From NCBI GenBank assembly GCA_020342235.1, contig CP073212.1, forward strand, positions 2,232,001-2,296,000: DNA of 64,000 nucleotides, in the 5' to 3' direction. The DNA is from Saccharomycopsis phalli. Lineage: Eukaryota; Ascomycota; Saccharomycetes; Ascoideales; Saccharomycopsidaceae. Of this stretch, positions 10,289-22,142 are shown piece by piece. Made by a program: the position numbers and the translations under genes. The stretch's first letter is position 1; each line of letters opens with the position of its first letter. The notes beneath the pieces are model-generated. The model did not search any database and had not been told where the DNA came from. It saw only the letters and a program-made list of their open reading frames with translations.

Positions 10289-12426
10289 GGACTTTTTTGT
10301 TGAAAATAAAAATGGGTATCTAAGGACTTGCAACAAATCACGAGTCTTTGAAACTTGTCCGACAACTGTCTGAATTATGTAAAGAGCAATCAGAAACGAC
10401 GAACCATTCCAGAATATGAAGGACAAATAATGAGGACTGATTCAGATAAGATATCCGGAAGGAATGACCTAATATCATGCATCTTAGTTAACTATTAGAA
10501 ACGACATTATAGAGAAGTGACCTATTGAGACCCAGCATATCTTCTGCCCAATTAGCCATATTTCTAGTAGAAGCATGGTAGTACCAAAAACCATCAAGAC
10601 ACAAATTTAATCCCAATTGCAATTCCAAATGCTCTATTGAGAGGGTCCTTCTCTAGGCATTTTCGCCTTCCTACTCATACTTAGAGTCGCCCTGGTCCCA
10701 AAAAACAATAGGTAGCAGTTTAACCGCCCAAGACCAAGTGTCTGACGCCTTTTCAAATGTCAGAGCGGTATACAAACACGCTGGTTCGTGTAGTTATTGC
10801 TTAATGACTAAATGCATTTTGCAATAACTCGGGCCCATATGTCTAGCCCCGTAGAAACACTCCATGGAATATTTCCATGACGATATTTAAAATTTTGCTA
10901 TCAAATTTAGTCATTAAGTTTAGTCATTAAATTTAGCCATTAAATTTAGCTGTCAAAAGGCCTCACACTTGTATAGTGGCCTACCCTTGATTTTTAAACA
11001 TGATCCATCAATATCCATTACTGAGTCCAGGTATAGCTTTGACCATAGATGAATATTATTATTATTAGTGTATTAGAAGTTTGATGTAATTCTGTTGTAT
11101 TTGACAGTCACGCAATTCGCATCATCACGTGATTTTAATGTTAGTCAAATCGTATGTACCAAACAACTAACTTGGAGAGTTGTCGTGCTGATGTATCATA
11201 TTTTGGCGAATATTGATTGCGTGTCGGTCAATTAGAGGATCCTTGATTTTTGGCAATTTTCTGTAGTCGTTTGTAGATATGTATAATCAAAGATATTTTA
11301 CTTCCATTGACTATTGTGACCCGTTCTGAACCAGGTGCGATGACCCATCAGCGTTCCACCTCAACATATCATGCTCTCTGACTGAATATACTTCTTTTGA
11401 CAGTACACTGGCTATATTGCTAGTATCGTGAACCAGATGTAGCCCAGGGGACTTGCGATTTAGGCAAAAGCTCAATTCTAAGCCACGCCCAAAAACACGC
11501 TGAAATTCTTTTACCGCAGCTAAAGTCTAGACGGCAGGCTTTTCTCATGAAGCAGAGTATTCCACCATCTCACAAATGGAGCTGTTCTATTGTAGACGGT
11601 AAAGTATGAATTTTCCTAGGGCCTAGTTGTAGCCTTGTGGACAATTGATTTAAATTGACTTTTATTTAGATGCTACATTTCTTAATTTAATAAAAAAAGG
11701 TTATGAAAGTGAATCGAAGAGTACGAGTCTCGACGTTTGTCTTAGCTATTTACCAACTTGTAGTTTGGTATATTATAAGATGGGTAGTAGCTGGTTTCAT
11801 GATTTGATAGTCTCAGTGGGCATGTTTGATGCACAATTCAACTAGTTCTGCTCATATTGACAGGTTGTACAAGAGATTATCATTGTACTTGTTGATTATG
11901 AGCAGTAGTATCAATGCACTTGGTGACTAATTTACATCGGGAAATGGTACCCAACAAGAACTCACCCGCTAATATCCGGCCAAAAAAACATTTACTAATA
12001 ATGACCAAGGTGACTCATGAACTGATATACACGTCCCGGAGCCGCCCTTGACAGACAATTACTCACTCTGCAACTGCAAGTCTAGGCGTTGTGGAGAATC
12101 TGAAAACGGCCGAAAAGAGAGTTTTACAGGGTGCGAATTGGCCAATGTCCGACCAAGGCCGACAGATGGCAAGTACGTTGGTGCTATTTGGCGGAGATTA
12201 CTGAGCAATCACGGGATATAAGTGCGACAACATACGAGTGACACCGATATGTCCGCCACATAGTGTGTCATGTCGGGGATAATTCTTGGGTTCTAAATTC
12301 GGATATGCCGCTGCCAAAGTACTTCCTGTTTGGTAAATCTTGCGGAGTGCCAAGTCCAAGCATCGAGGGTTTTACAAGACTGGACAGATTGGCACCTGAA
12401 GGGAATAGCTGAGTATTTGAATACAC
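10289..12426. other. intergenic, nothing recognised apart from a short repeat
   Basis: About 2.1 kb without a credible gene. Around 10895-10955, five imperfect copies of a 12-13 bp unit ('aatttagtcatta') occur in tandem. Confidence 0.4.
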
Positions 12427-12594
12427 TAGACTGGACATCTGGTAGGTTACTAGGCTGAATATCTGGTGGATTTCTAGGCTGAATATTTGGTAGATTTCTA
12501 GGCTGAATATTTGGTAGATTTCTAGGCTGAATATTTGGTAGATTTCTAGGCTGAATATTTGGTAGATTTCTAGACTGGAATGCTGGTGGATTTG
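12427..12594. repeat. 24-bp tandem repeat upstream of the transporter
   Basis: Seven copies of a 24-bp unit near TAGGCTGAATATTTGGTAGA-TTTC. The outer units are diverged and the inner ones nearly identical. The array ends 142 bp before the transporter ATG, so it may hold repeated regulator sites. That role is inference. Confidence 0.9.
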
Positions 12595-12695
12595 CAACTC
12601 GGACATTTGGCGGTGATTTTTTTCTGCTACTCTTGTTGGGTCATGAGTACATGGGCCTGCATCGTTATGTCCGTTTAGTGCCCGACACTGACTAG

Positions 12696-12703
12696 TATAT
12701 AAA
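12696..12703 (+). promoter_or_regulatory. TATA box of the transporter gene
   Basis: TATATAAA starts 40 bp before the ATG at 12736. Confidence 0.6.
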
Positions 12704-12735
12704 CCAACTAGCCAGAATTCTGGTGCAAAAACCAG

Positions 12736-14142
12736 ATGGAAACTGTCAAAGCAGGAATGCCACACGAACTTGAGAAGGAGACAGAGTCGCAGATCGACGG
12801 GATAGACGACAAAAAGCCTGGAGACGGATTTGACATCCCCGATGGTGGGTATGGATGGGTCATTGTGTTGGTGTATTTTGTCAGTAACTTCTGTTGCTGG
12901 GGAGGAAACTCGGGGTTCAGCATCTATCTTGCCGAGTATATTCGCGTGAACCAGTTCCACTCGCAGGATATCGACTATGCTGCGATTGGTGGCTTGGCAT
13001 TTGGATCTGGGTTTCTCTTTGCGCCGTTAATCATGGTGCTCTGTGGAAAGTTTGGCGTGAATATCGTCATGCTAACCGGCGCACTCTGCCAATTTGCGGC
13101 CATGTTGCTAGCCAGTTTTGCTACAAAGATATGGCAGTTGTATCTCACTCAGGGCATGCTCATGGGCTTTGGGTTGGCTCTTGTGGCTACTCCGGTACCG
13201 TCTGTGCTCCCGCAGTGGTTCAGCAAAAAGAGGAGCTTGGCTTTGGGAATAGGCTCGGCGGGATCTGGGTTTGGCGGCATTTTGTTTAACTTGGGCATGC
13301 AAAAGATCATCGAGGTCAAGTCCGTGGCATGGGCTTTACGGACCCAGGCTATCATTTGTGTGGTGCTCAACACAATATCGTCGCTCTTGATCCGGACCCG
13401 CGGCAAGAAAATCAAGCCCGAGGTCCGCTTCTTTGACCCGCAATTGTTCAGATTGTACTCGTTCTGGCTCCTTGTCGGCTGGCTCCTTTTTACCATCTTC
13501 GCCTACGTGCTAGTCCAGTACTGTGCCTCCGACGCCACCGTCTCGCTAGGCTACTCGCCATACCAGGGATCTATTACTGCTGCCCTTATTAGCGCAGGAA
13601 TCATCTTCGGAAGACCTCTTGCCGGATGGTGTGCCGACCGTTTTGGCGCAATCACCACGGCAACTGCAATTTACACGCTCTGTGGAATATTCGTCTTGGC
13701 CATGTGGATCCCCGCACGGACCTTGGCCACAATTTACGCGTTTGGTGTCATTGAGGGCGCACTAATGGGGTTTATTTGGGGTGCCATGGGCGCAATTCTT
13801 CCTCGGGTAGTCGGCTTGCGCAAGTCCGCGATTGCCTTTGGAATTTCCTGGTTTGTCATCTCAATCGGGGCAATAGTCTCGCCAATCATCGGGCTATCGA
13901 TAAAGAAACAAATTCCAAGAGGAACCGTGGACCCGCTGCAGTACAGATACCCAGCGTTGTTTGCCGGGGTGTCGTTTTTGCTTGCGGCATTGTGTCTCTT
14001 GGTTCTTCGCGGGCACATTATTGCCAGAGACTTATTGGGCGACAAGAACTTGTCTGAGGACGGCGACGGGCACTTGGAAGTGGAGGTGAGTGTTTTTGAG
14101 TCGGTGTCGCACTGTCTCAGGCCGGCTCAAAGGAAGGCTTGA
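12736..14142 (+). CDS. MFS monocarboxylate-type transporter
   Basis: A 468-residue integral membrane protein. After a charged cytosolic N-terminus of about 35 residues comes DGGYGW (residues 36-41), the signature at the first membrane segment of the monocarboxylate porter (MCT/MCH) family. About twelve hydrophobic segments follow, with a basic central loop (RTRGKKIKPEVRFF) between the two six-helix halves and GRPLAGWCADRFG in the second half, an MFS-type loop motif. Yeast members (MCH1-5) do not all carry monocarboxylates; one takes up riboflavin. The substrate therefore cannot be assigned. The location is plasma or vacuolar membrane. The gene is intronless with a TATA box 40 bp upstream and a 24-bp minisatellite just above it. 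Confidence 0.88.
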   Translation: METVKAGMPHELEKETESQIDGIDDKKPGDGFDIPDGGYGWVIVLVYFVSNFCCWGGNSGFSIYLAEYIRVNQFHSQDIDYAAIGGLAFGSGFLFAPLIMVLCGKFGVNIVMLTGALCQFAAMLLASFATKIWQLYLTQGMLMGFGLALVATPVPSVLPQWFSKKRSLALGIGSAGSGFGGILFNLGMQKIIEVKSVAWALRTQAIICVVLNTISSLLIRTRGKKIKPEVRFFDPQLFRLYSFWLLVGWLLFTIFAYVLVQYCASDATVSLGYSPYQGSITAALISAGIIFGRPLAGWCADRFGAITTATAIYTLCGIFVLAMWIPARTLATIYAFGVIEGALMGFIWGAMGAILPRVVGLRKSAIAFGISWFVISIGAIVSPIIGLSIKKQIPRGTVDPLQYRYPALFAGVSFLLAALCLLVLRGHIIARDLLGDKNLSEDGDGHLEVEVSVFESVSHCLRPAQRKA

Positions 14143-14439
14143 ATGTGTAAATGGTTAATTTGATGTATATAATGATGAATATATAATGATTAATATAATA
14201 ATGCATATTTACCCCTATACTAGGCTCCCCTGGAGACTGCCAGCCACTCTCTGGGGTTCTGTAACATAGCAACTATGATACAGGTAGATAAAATGGAAAT
14301 ATAAAGCCTATATTATTACAGATTTATTAATATATTTGTATATAATTAATTTATATTGTAATAAAAAGAAAGTTTTTACTTGACTTCATTCTGGCTGACT
14401 CGAGCTTCTGTGGTATGGTCTAGCCATTTCCATACTACA
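14143..14439. other. 3' flank of the transporter, AT-rich
   Basis: AT-rich spacer with 'tataatgatgaatatataatgattaatata' type simple sequence. No gene was seen. Confidence 0.4.
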
Positions 14440-14616
14440 AAGAATGAGTCTCCTTTTCAAGTACATATATTCAAGCAAATATATTTTAGCTATTCTACCT
14501 ACTTGTATTATAGTTTCTATATTTGCTTCTTTAAAGAAACTGCCTAGTCCTTTCCATTGAGACAAGATAGAGTCAGAAAGAAGATGCAAAGATGAGTCTA
14601 ATCTCTTGTTACAAAT
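14440..14616 (-). repeat. LTR-like repeat fragment (TGTAAT...ATTACA family)
   Basis: The block from about 14470 to 14616 aligns in the same orientation with the solo LTR at 16099-16269 (shared pieces near 'tatttgcttct', 'gaaactgcctag', 'ttgagaca' and 'cagaaagaagat'). Clear ends and target-site duplication were not found. It is an old fossil. Confidence 0.45.
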
Positions 14617-15266
14617 ACAAGGTATATGATATCCAACTGGTTATAGTGCCCATCAAACAAAAATATACATGGAAACTAGAATGTATACATGGAAGTTAGA
14701 ATGTATACAATATCCTCTACCATTGTACCGGCTATCCTACGTCAGTTAACTTGTATACAACCTTCATAGACAACAAGAGTTCCATAGTATTCAACAGTTT
14801 ATATCTGGCAATTTCAAAAATCTGAAATTCCTCATCTTGACATTTCGACCAGCGATATCCAATCTTTCAACATTCTCCATAAATCAATATCCTCAAAGTA
14901 CTCTAGATTATGACACAAAATCAGACAACCATAGCAAACTACTCTAAACGTAATCATCTAATTCGTCAGCGACCCAGTGCCAATAGACTTGGCAAAAGGG
15001 GCAATAACCCTTAAATACCATTGCCAACAATTCCAGTAGTGCCACATGGCATCTGTTGCAATATATCGCAACATATTTGATCTTCCGGCGTCCCTGAAAA
15101 TGCCATATAATAGACTTTTTTAATTAGTTGTCCATGGGTTTCATGAATACTCTTCCATCAGTTGTCCATATTCAGATGTCTACTATAAAACAGTCCATCT
15201 AAATCATGCAAGCCTAATTCTAACACTCTCTATTTTTCGCCCACTACCTCCTTATATTACTCGTGC
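14617..15266. other. intergenic, nothing recognised
   Basis: Spacer downstream of TAF3 (minus strand) and the transporter (plus strand). Nothing was recognised. Confidence 0.4.
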
Positions 15267-15947
15267 TCACATTTTCTTACTTTCATCCTTACTCTCACTC
15301 TTTTCATTATCAAGCAAGCCACTCTTGGCCAATTTCCGGTATGGCATCACATCCATCAAATGTTTGGGGGTAGGCCCCATAACAATAAAATCACGCGTCT
15401 CAGCACCATCTTTATCTTCTGCACCGCTCCATTGCAGCGGATTGAGCACAGTTTGTGTCACTTTCTCCTCATAATCCATCTTGGACTTTGTCCTTAGCAA
15501 GTAGCCCATCCAGTCCATTCCAAGCGCCTCTTGCTCAATCATTAACGACTCAATATTGTTGCTCCGTAGCGTGAACTCCACTGCCTCCTTAGATGGATCA
15601 CCGACTTTCTTCATCTTGGCAAATTCCGCGCTCTTGATCCACCTCATAAACATCTTCATACCAAGATAATTTTCCACACCGACATCATAAGGATCAATCA
15701 TTTTCGACGGCTTAATGAGCCGCACATTTATAAGCGCCTGTGTTATATCCTGGATTTCAATCTCCGATCGATGTGACCCATTGGCTAGCTTAAGACACTC
15801 GGCGGTTACTAGAAGAAAGTGTCGAATGAACAAGTCGGTCAAGGCGTCTATACAGCCATCTGTACACCGCTCAAATCCACAAGCCCGAAGAATTTGAATA
15901 ATAGACACTCTTAGCAAACTGAAAAAGAACTGATTTGTACTGGGCAT
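15267..15947 (-). CDS. TAF3: TFIID subunit TAF3 (histone-fold protein)
   Basis: A 226-residue protein. Residues 1-80 form a histone-fold (bromodomain-associated) module. The opening (F-F-F-S-L-L-R-V-S-I-I-Q-I-L-R-A-C-G-F) closely parallels the yeast Taf3 start (F-Y-F-A-L-L-R-I-S-I-L-Q-L-L-K-A-Q-G-F). IQDITQALINVRLIKP follows, as in Taf3. In TFIID this fold dimerises with TAF10. The C-terminal part is charged, and no PHD finger is present, as is usual for yeast Taf3, which animals extend with a PHD. At 226 residues it is shorter than S. cerevisiae Taf3. The start is the first ATG, with TATACAA 32 bp upstream on the minus strand. TAF8 is an alternative histone-fold candidate but matches less well from memory. 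Confidence 0.82.
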   Translation of the reverse strand: MPSTNQFFFSLLRVSIIQILRACGFERCTDGCIDALTDLFIRHFLLVTAECLKLANGSHRSEIEIQDITQALINVRLIKPSKMIDPYDVGVENYLGMKMFMRWIKSAEFAKMKKVGDPSKEAVEFTLRSNNIESLMIEQEALGMDWMGYLLRTKSKMDYEEKVTQTVLNPLQWSGAEDKDGAETRDFIVMGPTPKHLMDVMPYRKLAKSGLLDNEKSESKDESKKM

Positions 15948-15972
15948 GGCAAGATGTAATTGTCTACTTCTG

Positions 15973-15979
15973 TTGTATA
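15973..15979 (-). promoter_or_regulatory. TATA-like box of TAF3
   Basis: TATACAA on the minus strand, 32 bp before the start codon. Confidence 0.4.
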
Positions 15980-16098
15980 CTCTTGAGATGCTTCTAGCAC
16001 CGGGTAACTTTCAGGAGCAGGGCTCATGTTTGTCGGGGTAAAATGTTTGACGGCCATACTGATGGCAGGGTAATGAGGAATTCGTTATGTATAGCAAT

Positions 16099-16269
16099 TG
16101 TAATATAATAGCTAGGATACGAGTTGGTATAATAGTTAAAATGTATTTGCTTCTATTCAAAGGAACTGACTAAGCAATGTCGTTGAGACAGCAGATGGTA
16201 CAGAAAGAAGATAGATAAGAAGTCATGAAGAGGATAACAGAGTCATGAAGTTAACCTCTTTCTATTACA
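16099..16269 (-). repeat. solo LTR with 5-bp target duplication
   Basis: A 171-bp unit beginning TGTAATATAATAGC and ending CTATTACA, flanked on both sides by GCAAT. Its start is the reverse complement of the end of the solo LTR at 31141-31409, so the family is the same in opposite orientation. It is an old solo LTR with no internal region. Confidence 0.7.
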
Positions 16270-19263
16270 GCAATATCCACGTAGCTATATTATCTCTGGA
16301 ACGTGATGATTTGGAAAATGTTTTGCTTATAAAATCCTGAGGCGGCTGTAGAAGAAGCTCTTATTTCCATTATAGAAATCCTTATTTCTGTTAAGCTCTT
16401 GTTGCTCAACAACACTCTTTTCCTTGGAACCAGCAAAGAAAGTGCCTGGTAAGTACCCCTAATGAGACCTGTGGACCTAGAGTTATTTGTAAAACCCATC
16501 GTAACATCACCAAACGTTTCTAATCCTTGCAGTTCCTTATGACATCCAGGCGGTACCGTCCTTAAACCAAGCACATTTACTGAAGCGTATTGCTATGGTA
16601 CATGGATGTTTCTGAATTGTTCAATTAATGCAATTTATAATGGATGAGTCTGCTGATAGCACTGTGTCTGCAAACGCATCTTTTATTGAAACTTTTAATC
16701 CCTGCTATGCGTGAGTTAATACGAGCTCTCAACAGCAATAGGAGCTTCTTCAACGGATGCCTCAGATTGTTCCCAGGTAAAAGTACATTTGTTAAATCAC
16801 TATTCTGTGGAATATATAGGTGAATATTAAAATAATGCCATTATCAAATTCCCTGGCTGCCAGAGCAGATGTTATAGTCAAGTTTATCTTTAGTTGAATT
16901 ACCCATGGTATTTATCATCAATTGTCTCTTCGGCAAACTGCCTCATTGTCAGTAAGTTTCAATCTGCTTTAGCCTAAACTCGCCAAAGATAATAACTGTT
17001 GTGTGTATCATAGGCTAACCCATTCCTTCCATTAACTTGTGTCCCAATTACTTGGTCACACGACTGACTAACCGTCACTGTCTAGCTATCGTCATTGTCT
17101 AGCCGACCGTTATTACTCTATCCAGTTGTGATTGCTCTATCCAGCCATCATTATGTGGCTATACACTGAACCACAACAATAAAAATCATCACTGGATCTG
17201 GTAAAGATACTGAATAATACAGCCAAGAGTGACCATTTAAGATGTGGCTGAAATCTACCAACAACACTTAGTGCCGTCATCGACAATCAACGCCTATTGC
17301 TGCAAAGCGGCCTAATTCAAAGCTATGACGCTTAATTAATTACGGTGCACATTAAAAGCCATTGAGTCTTTCTGGAATTATCTGCACCAAGATTCCAGAA
17401 AATTCTGTAGTCACGTGAATCAAGAGCCCATGACGTATGGTTCGGTGATAATTCCATATATAGAAGTTTGCCAAGATTAGTTGTCTATCATGGACAACAA
17501 CATATGGTCGTTACCCTATATGGTCATTACTCCATATGGTCACATGCGTCATAAAGTAAATTAACCCAGCCTCTAGTATTACAGTCTTTCGTACCCAGCA
17601 CAACCAGAGCCACTGAATAAATAATTGGCCTACGGCTATTGCCATAGAATATGAGGCTATGCTATTTTCACAATTCCAAACCTTGTGCACTCCCTCTAAA
17701 AGTAAGCGGATTTTGGATCTGATAAATTTTTTCTATGCAGCCTCTCTAAAAGTAAAAAATTATTCCTAAACGGATTGGTCACGTGTACGATGCATTGCAG
17801 GCAGAGTATTCTGAAATAATCATGAAATTAGTGAAGATTCGGTATTCGGGCAGGTCAGCTTCTTGATGACAATATTCAGTTGTTAATAGTCGTATACATG
17901 TGTAGGGAGCGTAGAAGATCTTTCGCCATACCCGGGACTGAGAAAATAACATTTGGAATTCAGCACAAACTATATTGTGACTCGAATATCTTTAATTTGG
18001 TTATCCGAAACTATATTATGACAAAAGAATTTGCTTTGGCCGTGCCAGACATTTTCCTTCAATGTCACACCAATGGCAGACTGTGTAAATTGCCAGAGAC
18101 CCCACAAGGTTTGGTTAAAATGTGCCAGCTTGGCGGCTAAATGTTTGAACAGGGATACCTAATGAAAACTTTCCTTAGAAGTTTCCAACCCAGAAGATGA
18201 CCAAACCCAGAGAATGGTCCATTAGCTTTTTATGCTACGGTGGACCACTGCAAACAGGCTTTTGGAGAACCTTAAATCCAGTGAGCAATTGACTGGAATC
18301 TGGATTTCCACGGAATTTGGCTTGGTTGAGATGCGAAATTAACCCAACCAGCATACTACATTGGACTTGGGGTATCAGAATGATCGTTTTTCTTTGCCAG
18401 CTGCTGGTAATCAAGACATGTATTAAGCCAAGAAATAGTCTTCGCTTAATATTGTTTTCGGTCAAAAATGGCACATGACAAGACTAATGTCCATCATGCG
18501 CGTCGGGTAAAATCTTCGCTTGCGTCATTGTGCCTTGAGAGAAAACTGTCTGACTACCAACAAGGAAAAATATAAACAATTCAAAAATATTGGCGGGATC
18601 CTATTAAACCTCACAGAGGTACTTTTATTACTCGAGAAGTAGTATATCCTATGTATTCCATTTCTCTTATGGATAAGTCATCTACAATTGGTCCCTCAAT
18701 ACCTCAAATTAGTTTCTTTTGTTCAAGACTCTTGAGCTGCAGTGCAGCATCGGCGAATCCTCATGAGATTTTCAAACCTTGATTGACTTGCAAAAAAGTA
18801 AAATTTTCGGAACCGGAACGAGCAAAGAGCAACCTTTTGCACACCTAGTTTGGAAATTCTGGAATTTCCATTGGAAACTAGTTTAAAATTACTTTGGAAT
18901 ACCATTATGCCACCGAGGACCTCTGCAAACGTTCTTAAATAGATATACTATTGTGCTTCTTCAATTACCCGTAAAACGTTGGATGGTAAATTCCAAATGC
19001 GAACATGCCAGTACCGATCTGTGTACATGCACCATAGAACTGGCTTGTCGCTCGAGTCTCCAACAGCGACTTGACACTCCCACCCTGAGGAAAGAAGAAC
19101 AAAAACAAACCGCAACCACCTCTTGTTGCCCTTCTTCTTCTTTGTATTGTTCTCTTTTGATGTTACATTATGCAAATGTGGGTGTCGTCGAGGCTTGCAT
19201 ACCATCACAGATGGCATACGGTCCAAAGAGTATATACTTTGGGTCATGTGAATACCTCAAAAT
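16270..19263. other. 3-kb intergenic stretch, nothing accepted
   Basis: Short open frames occur at 16290-16574 (minus, 94 aa), 17880-18140 (plus, 86 aa), 18235-18474 (minus) and 18953-19309 (plus), but none has a recognisable family or partner. A motif 'atatggtc' recurs about three times at 17500-17550. The last 600 bp is the presumed promoter of P1. Confidence 0.35.
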
Positions 19264-19270
19264 TATAAAA
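19264..19270 (+). promoter_or_regulatory. TATA box of P1
   Basis: TATAAAA starts 42 bp before the P1 ATG. Confidence 0.55.
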
Positions 19271-19305
19271 AGACGGCATTTCAGGAATAATCGCCACTCA
19301 AAGCT

Positions 19306-21939
19306 ATGAGCTGCTTCATATTCTTTCTTCTATCCCAGTTGGTTCTTGCTTCTGGCTCGATCCGAAGACCCCAGAGCTTGGGTTCCATTGTGCCTATTAC
19401 ACTCACCAAAAGAGATACAAACTGGAATGACCTTTCCTCGTCAGTGACATCCTCAGCAGTGGAAATGGCGTCGTCGGTTGCACTGGATCTTGCTCTGAGC
19501 AATATTGCCGACGTTGATTCTTCGTACTATTCGCAAATGGCCGAGAACAGTGCCAGTCAGGAAGCTTTTGACGCATACCTGTCCCTCACCGTCGAGACAA
19601 GCGCAGCCTCTCAAGCTGCTTCGTCAGCATTGTCCCTGATTCTTGCAGGTCAAACTACTGCTACTGCTACCGCCACCGTCAGTTCGGAATACCCGTTTTC
19701 AGCTACGCTCGTTGCTACTTCGATTATGACTCTTGTCGCCGGTGGAGTCGGCGAAGAACAGCAAGTTTATGTGCTGGACGGTGTCACTAGCACTATCGAG
19801 TGCACCACCACTGTGTTTGTCACGCTTACAACCTCTGCGGTAACCACAGTCAGTGCTATAATAACCGGAACTCTCGACAACACTGCCACAGGATGGGCCA
19901 CAAGTACTGCCAATGCCCTTGCTTCATCCTCAGCAACGCTGCTGGCCGACGAAATCAGCTCTCTGGCTTCAGTGAGTTTGGCTTCCTCGTTCTCCGACCA
20001 GGTTTCTTCCTCTGCTGCTGAAAGTGCTTCTTCATTGGCGTCAGCAAGTGCTTCTTCCTTGGCATCAGCAGCTGCTACCAAGTCTGAAGTCACCACTACA
20101 GCCACAGCTACAGTTACAACTAGCACAGAGTCGACTTTTATTGAAACTGTGACTCAAACAGTCATCCAAGACGCTACTGCTACCCTATGGAGATTCGGTT
20201 TTGGTGCTCCTGCAGCCCCTGGTAAGAGAGATTTAGGTAAGAGAGTTGACTTTGGCGATTTCATTACGGTGACAACTACTACTCCTGTTGTTGTCGCTGT
20301 ACCTGTCACTGTTCCATTTACATATAAGAATTTGGTGGTTGCAAGTGCTGTCGCGTCAGCACTGCCAACAACGACTACTCTGACAACTAGTCTGACGACA
20401 ACGACTCCGACGACTACTTCTGAGGATACTCCGACGACAAATACTCCGACGACTACTTCTGAGGATACTCCGACGACAACTACTCCAACGACTACTTCTG
20501 AGGATACTCCAACGACAACTACTCCAACGACTACTTCTGAGGATACTCCAACGACAACTACTCTGACGACTACTTCTGAGGATACTCCAACGACAACTAC
20601 TCCAACGACTACTTCTGAGGATACTCCAACGACAACTACTCTGACGACTACTTCTGAGGATACTCCAACGACAACTACTCCAACGACTACTTCTGAGGAT
20701 ACTCCAACGACAACTACTCCAACGACAACTACTCTGACGACTACTTCTGAGGATACTCCAACGACAACTACTCTGACGACTACTTCTGAGGATACTCCAA
20801 CGACAACTACTCCAACGACTACTTCTGAGGATACTCCAACGACAACTACTCCAACGACAACTACTCTGACGACTACTTCTGAGGATACTCCAACGACAAC
20901 TACTCCAACGACTACTTCTGAGGATACTCCAACGACAACTACTCTGACGACTACTTCTGAGGATACTCCAACGACAACTACTCCAACGACTACTTCTGAG
21001 GATACTCCAACGACGACTACTACTACGCTGGCGACTAATCTGTCGACTAGCCCAGGTGAGACAACGACTAGCCCAACGGATACTGCAACTACTTCTCCAG
21101 ATGATACAACAATGTCTAGTCCAACAACTACTAGTCAAGGGGATACAATAACTCCAAAGAATTTAACAGTCACGACAATAAGTGCTTCAACAACATCTCC
21201 ATATAGCACTACAGCCAATATTACCACAAGTGAACCACCAAATAATATTACCATCACTAGTATACTAACCGAGGTTGCTATACATAGCATTCTAACCGAG
21301 ATCAATCCAAGCAATACTGCATCCAATATTGGCTCAACTAGCCCACCAACAAATGGGCCATCTGGTGATGAAACTGTGAATCAATTTCATAATTCTACCA
21401 GCGTGTCTTTGCCATCATCACAGACAGTGTTTTCTTCACAAACAGTCATTTCTTCACAAACAATCACCCTGACTACGTCTGTCTGTGATAGTCAACCATG
21501 TCGCGTTGTGACAGTCACGACTGTTGTTCCATGTTCACCAGAATCTGTTACTCCAACTGATGGACCAGTTGACGGTTCAAGTCATGGCTCAGGTTCAGAG
21601 TCCAACACCAACACCAACACTAGTTCAGGCTCAGGTTCTAACTCCAGCAATGGATCAGACTCAGGTTCAAACTCGGGACCAGGTTCTGAATCAGATTCGG
21701 GTTCTAATTCCAACATCGGTTCAGGTTCTGACTCTGGTGCTGACTCAAATTCCGGATCTGACTCAAGATCTGGATCCAACTCTCCAACAATTCAAACACC
21801 CGTGTCTTCTACTCTATCCATGTCAGTTCAGTCCCCAAGCTCACAAGTGGTCGTATCAATTCAAAATACCAATGCTGCCAAGAAAATAGCTATTCCATTT
21901 CAAGATATAATAGCATTGGTTATCAACCTTGCATTATGA
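19306..21939 (+). CDS. secreted repeat-rich wall protein P1
   Basis: An 877-residue protein. Residues 1-17 are a signal peptide. KR at 35-36 is a Kex2-type site. Residues 37-306 form an Ala/Ser/Val-rich domain with [12 protein letters not shown] and a stretch rich in SSLASAS. KR at 307-308 and again at 312-313 (spacer DLG) lead into a Val/Thr-rich beta-prone segment ([14 protein letters not shown] type). Next come fifteen SEDTP units of about 13 residues (DNA 20395-21020), a Thr/Ser linker, a two-cysteine motif C-D-S-Q-P-C with [10 protein letters not shown], a Ser/Gly/Asn region and the tail [20 protein letters not shown]. The tail looks like a GPI-attachment signal with a short hydrophobic end. 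It is inferred to be an O-mannosylated wall or surface protein, perhaps an adhesin. Its function is unknown. It is the first member of the P1-P5 cluster. Confidence 0.85.
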   Translation: MSCFIFFLLSQLVLASGSIRRPQSLGSIVPITLTKRDTNWNDLSSSVTSSAVEMASSVALDLALSNIADVDSSYYSQMAENSASQEAFDAYLSLTVETSAASQAASSALSLILAGQTTATATATVSSEYPFSATLVATSIMTLVAGGVGEEQQVYVLDGVTSTIECTTTVFVTLTTSAVTTVSAIITGTLDNTATGWATSTANALASSSATLLADEISSLASVSLASSFSDQVSSSAAESASSLASASASSLASAAATKSEVTTTATATVTTSTESTFIETVTQTVIQDATATLWRFGFGAPAAPGKRDLGKRVDFGDFITVTTTTPVVVAVPVTVPFTYKNLVVASAVASALPTTTTLTTSLTTTTPTTTSEDTPTTNTPTTTSEDTPTTTTPTTTSEDTPTTTTPTTTSEDTPTTTTLTTTSEDTPTTTTPTTTSEDTPTTTTLTTTSEDTPTTTTPTTTSEDTPTTTTPTTTTLTTTSEDTPTTTTLTTTSEDTPTTTTPTTTSEDTPTTTTPTTTTLTTTSEDTPTTTTPTTTSEDTPTTTTLTTTSEDTPTTTTPTTTSEDTPTTTTTTLATNLSTSPGETTTSPTDTATTSPDDTTMSSPTTTSQGDTITPKNLTVTTISASTTSPYSTTANITTSEPPNNITITSILTEVAIHSILTEINPSNTASNIGSTSPPTNGPSGDETVNQFHNSTSVSLPSSQTVFSSQTVISSQTITLTTSVCDSQPCRVVTVTTVVPCSPESVTPTDGPVDGSSHGSGSESNTNTNTSSGSGSNSSNGSDSGSNSGPGSESDSGSNSNIGSGSDSGADSNSGSDSRSGSNSPTIQTPVSSTLSMSVQSPSSQVVVSIQNTNAAKKIAIPFQDIIALVINLAL
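20395..21020 (+). repeat. coding minisatellite in P1, 39-bp unit
   Basis: Fifteen SEDTP-containing units, mostly 13 codons long, with occasional five-codon extensions (PTTTT) where PTTT and LTTT variants alternate. The frame is maintained throughout. Confidence 0.9.
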
Positions 21940-22142
21940 ATCAGTTGGTCAATTCACTACGCGACACACTTGTGATATCCAAAATAGTTACCTATTATAG
22001 CAGATTACTTAGTTTCTAATATTATTTTATCTCCCAGAAAATATTTCTGACACCAAAGATGTGAATTATTATTGTAGATAATGGCGTCATTTATACCACA
22101 ACTCTGCCAAAACTAATGATTATCATGACAGCAAAAACTACC
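21940..22142. other. 3' flank of P1
   Basis: AT-rich 3' flank, probably containing the polyadenylation region. No gene was seen. Confidence 0.4.

Noticed and set aside
12268-12960. 230-residue minus-strand frame upstream of and overlapping the transporter
   Set aside because: It runs through the 24-bp minisatellite and antisense to the transporter start, with no family signature.
16290-16574. 94-residue minus-strand frame
   Set aside because: No recognisable domain and no promoter evidence. It may be a remnant, but that cannot be supported.
17880-18140. 86-residue plus-strand frame
   Set aside because: No domain, no TATA box at the usual distance, and random-looking composition.
20356-21138. 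260-residue Arg/Ser-rich minus-strand frame in P1
   Set aside because: Shadow of the 39-bp coding repeat.
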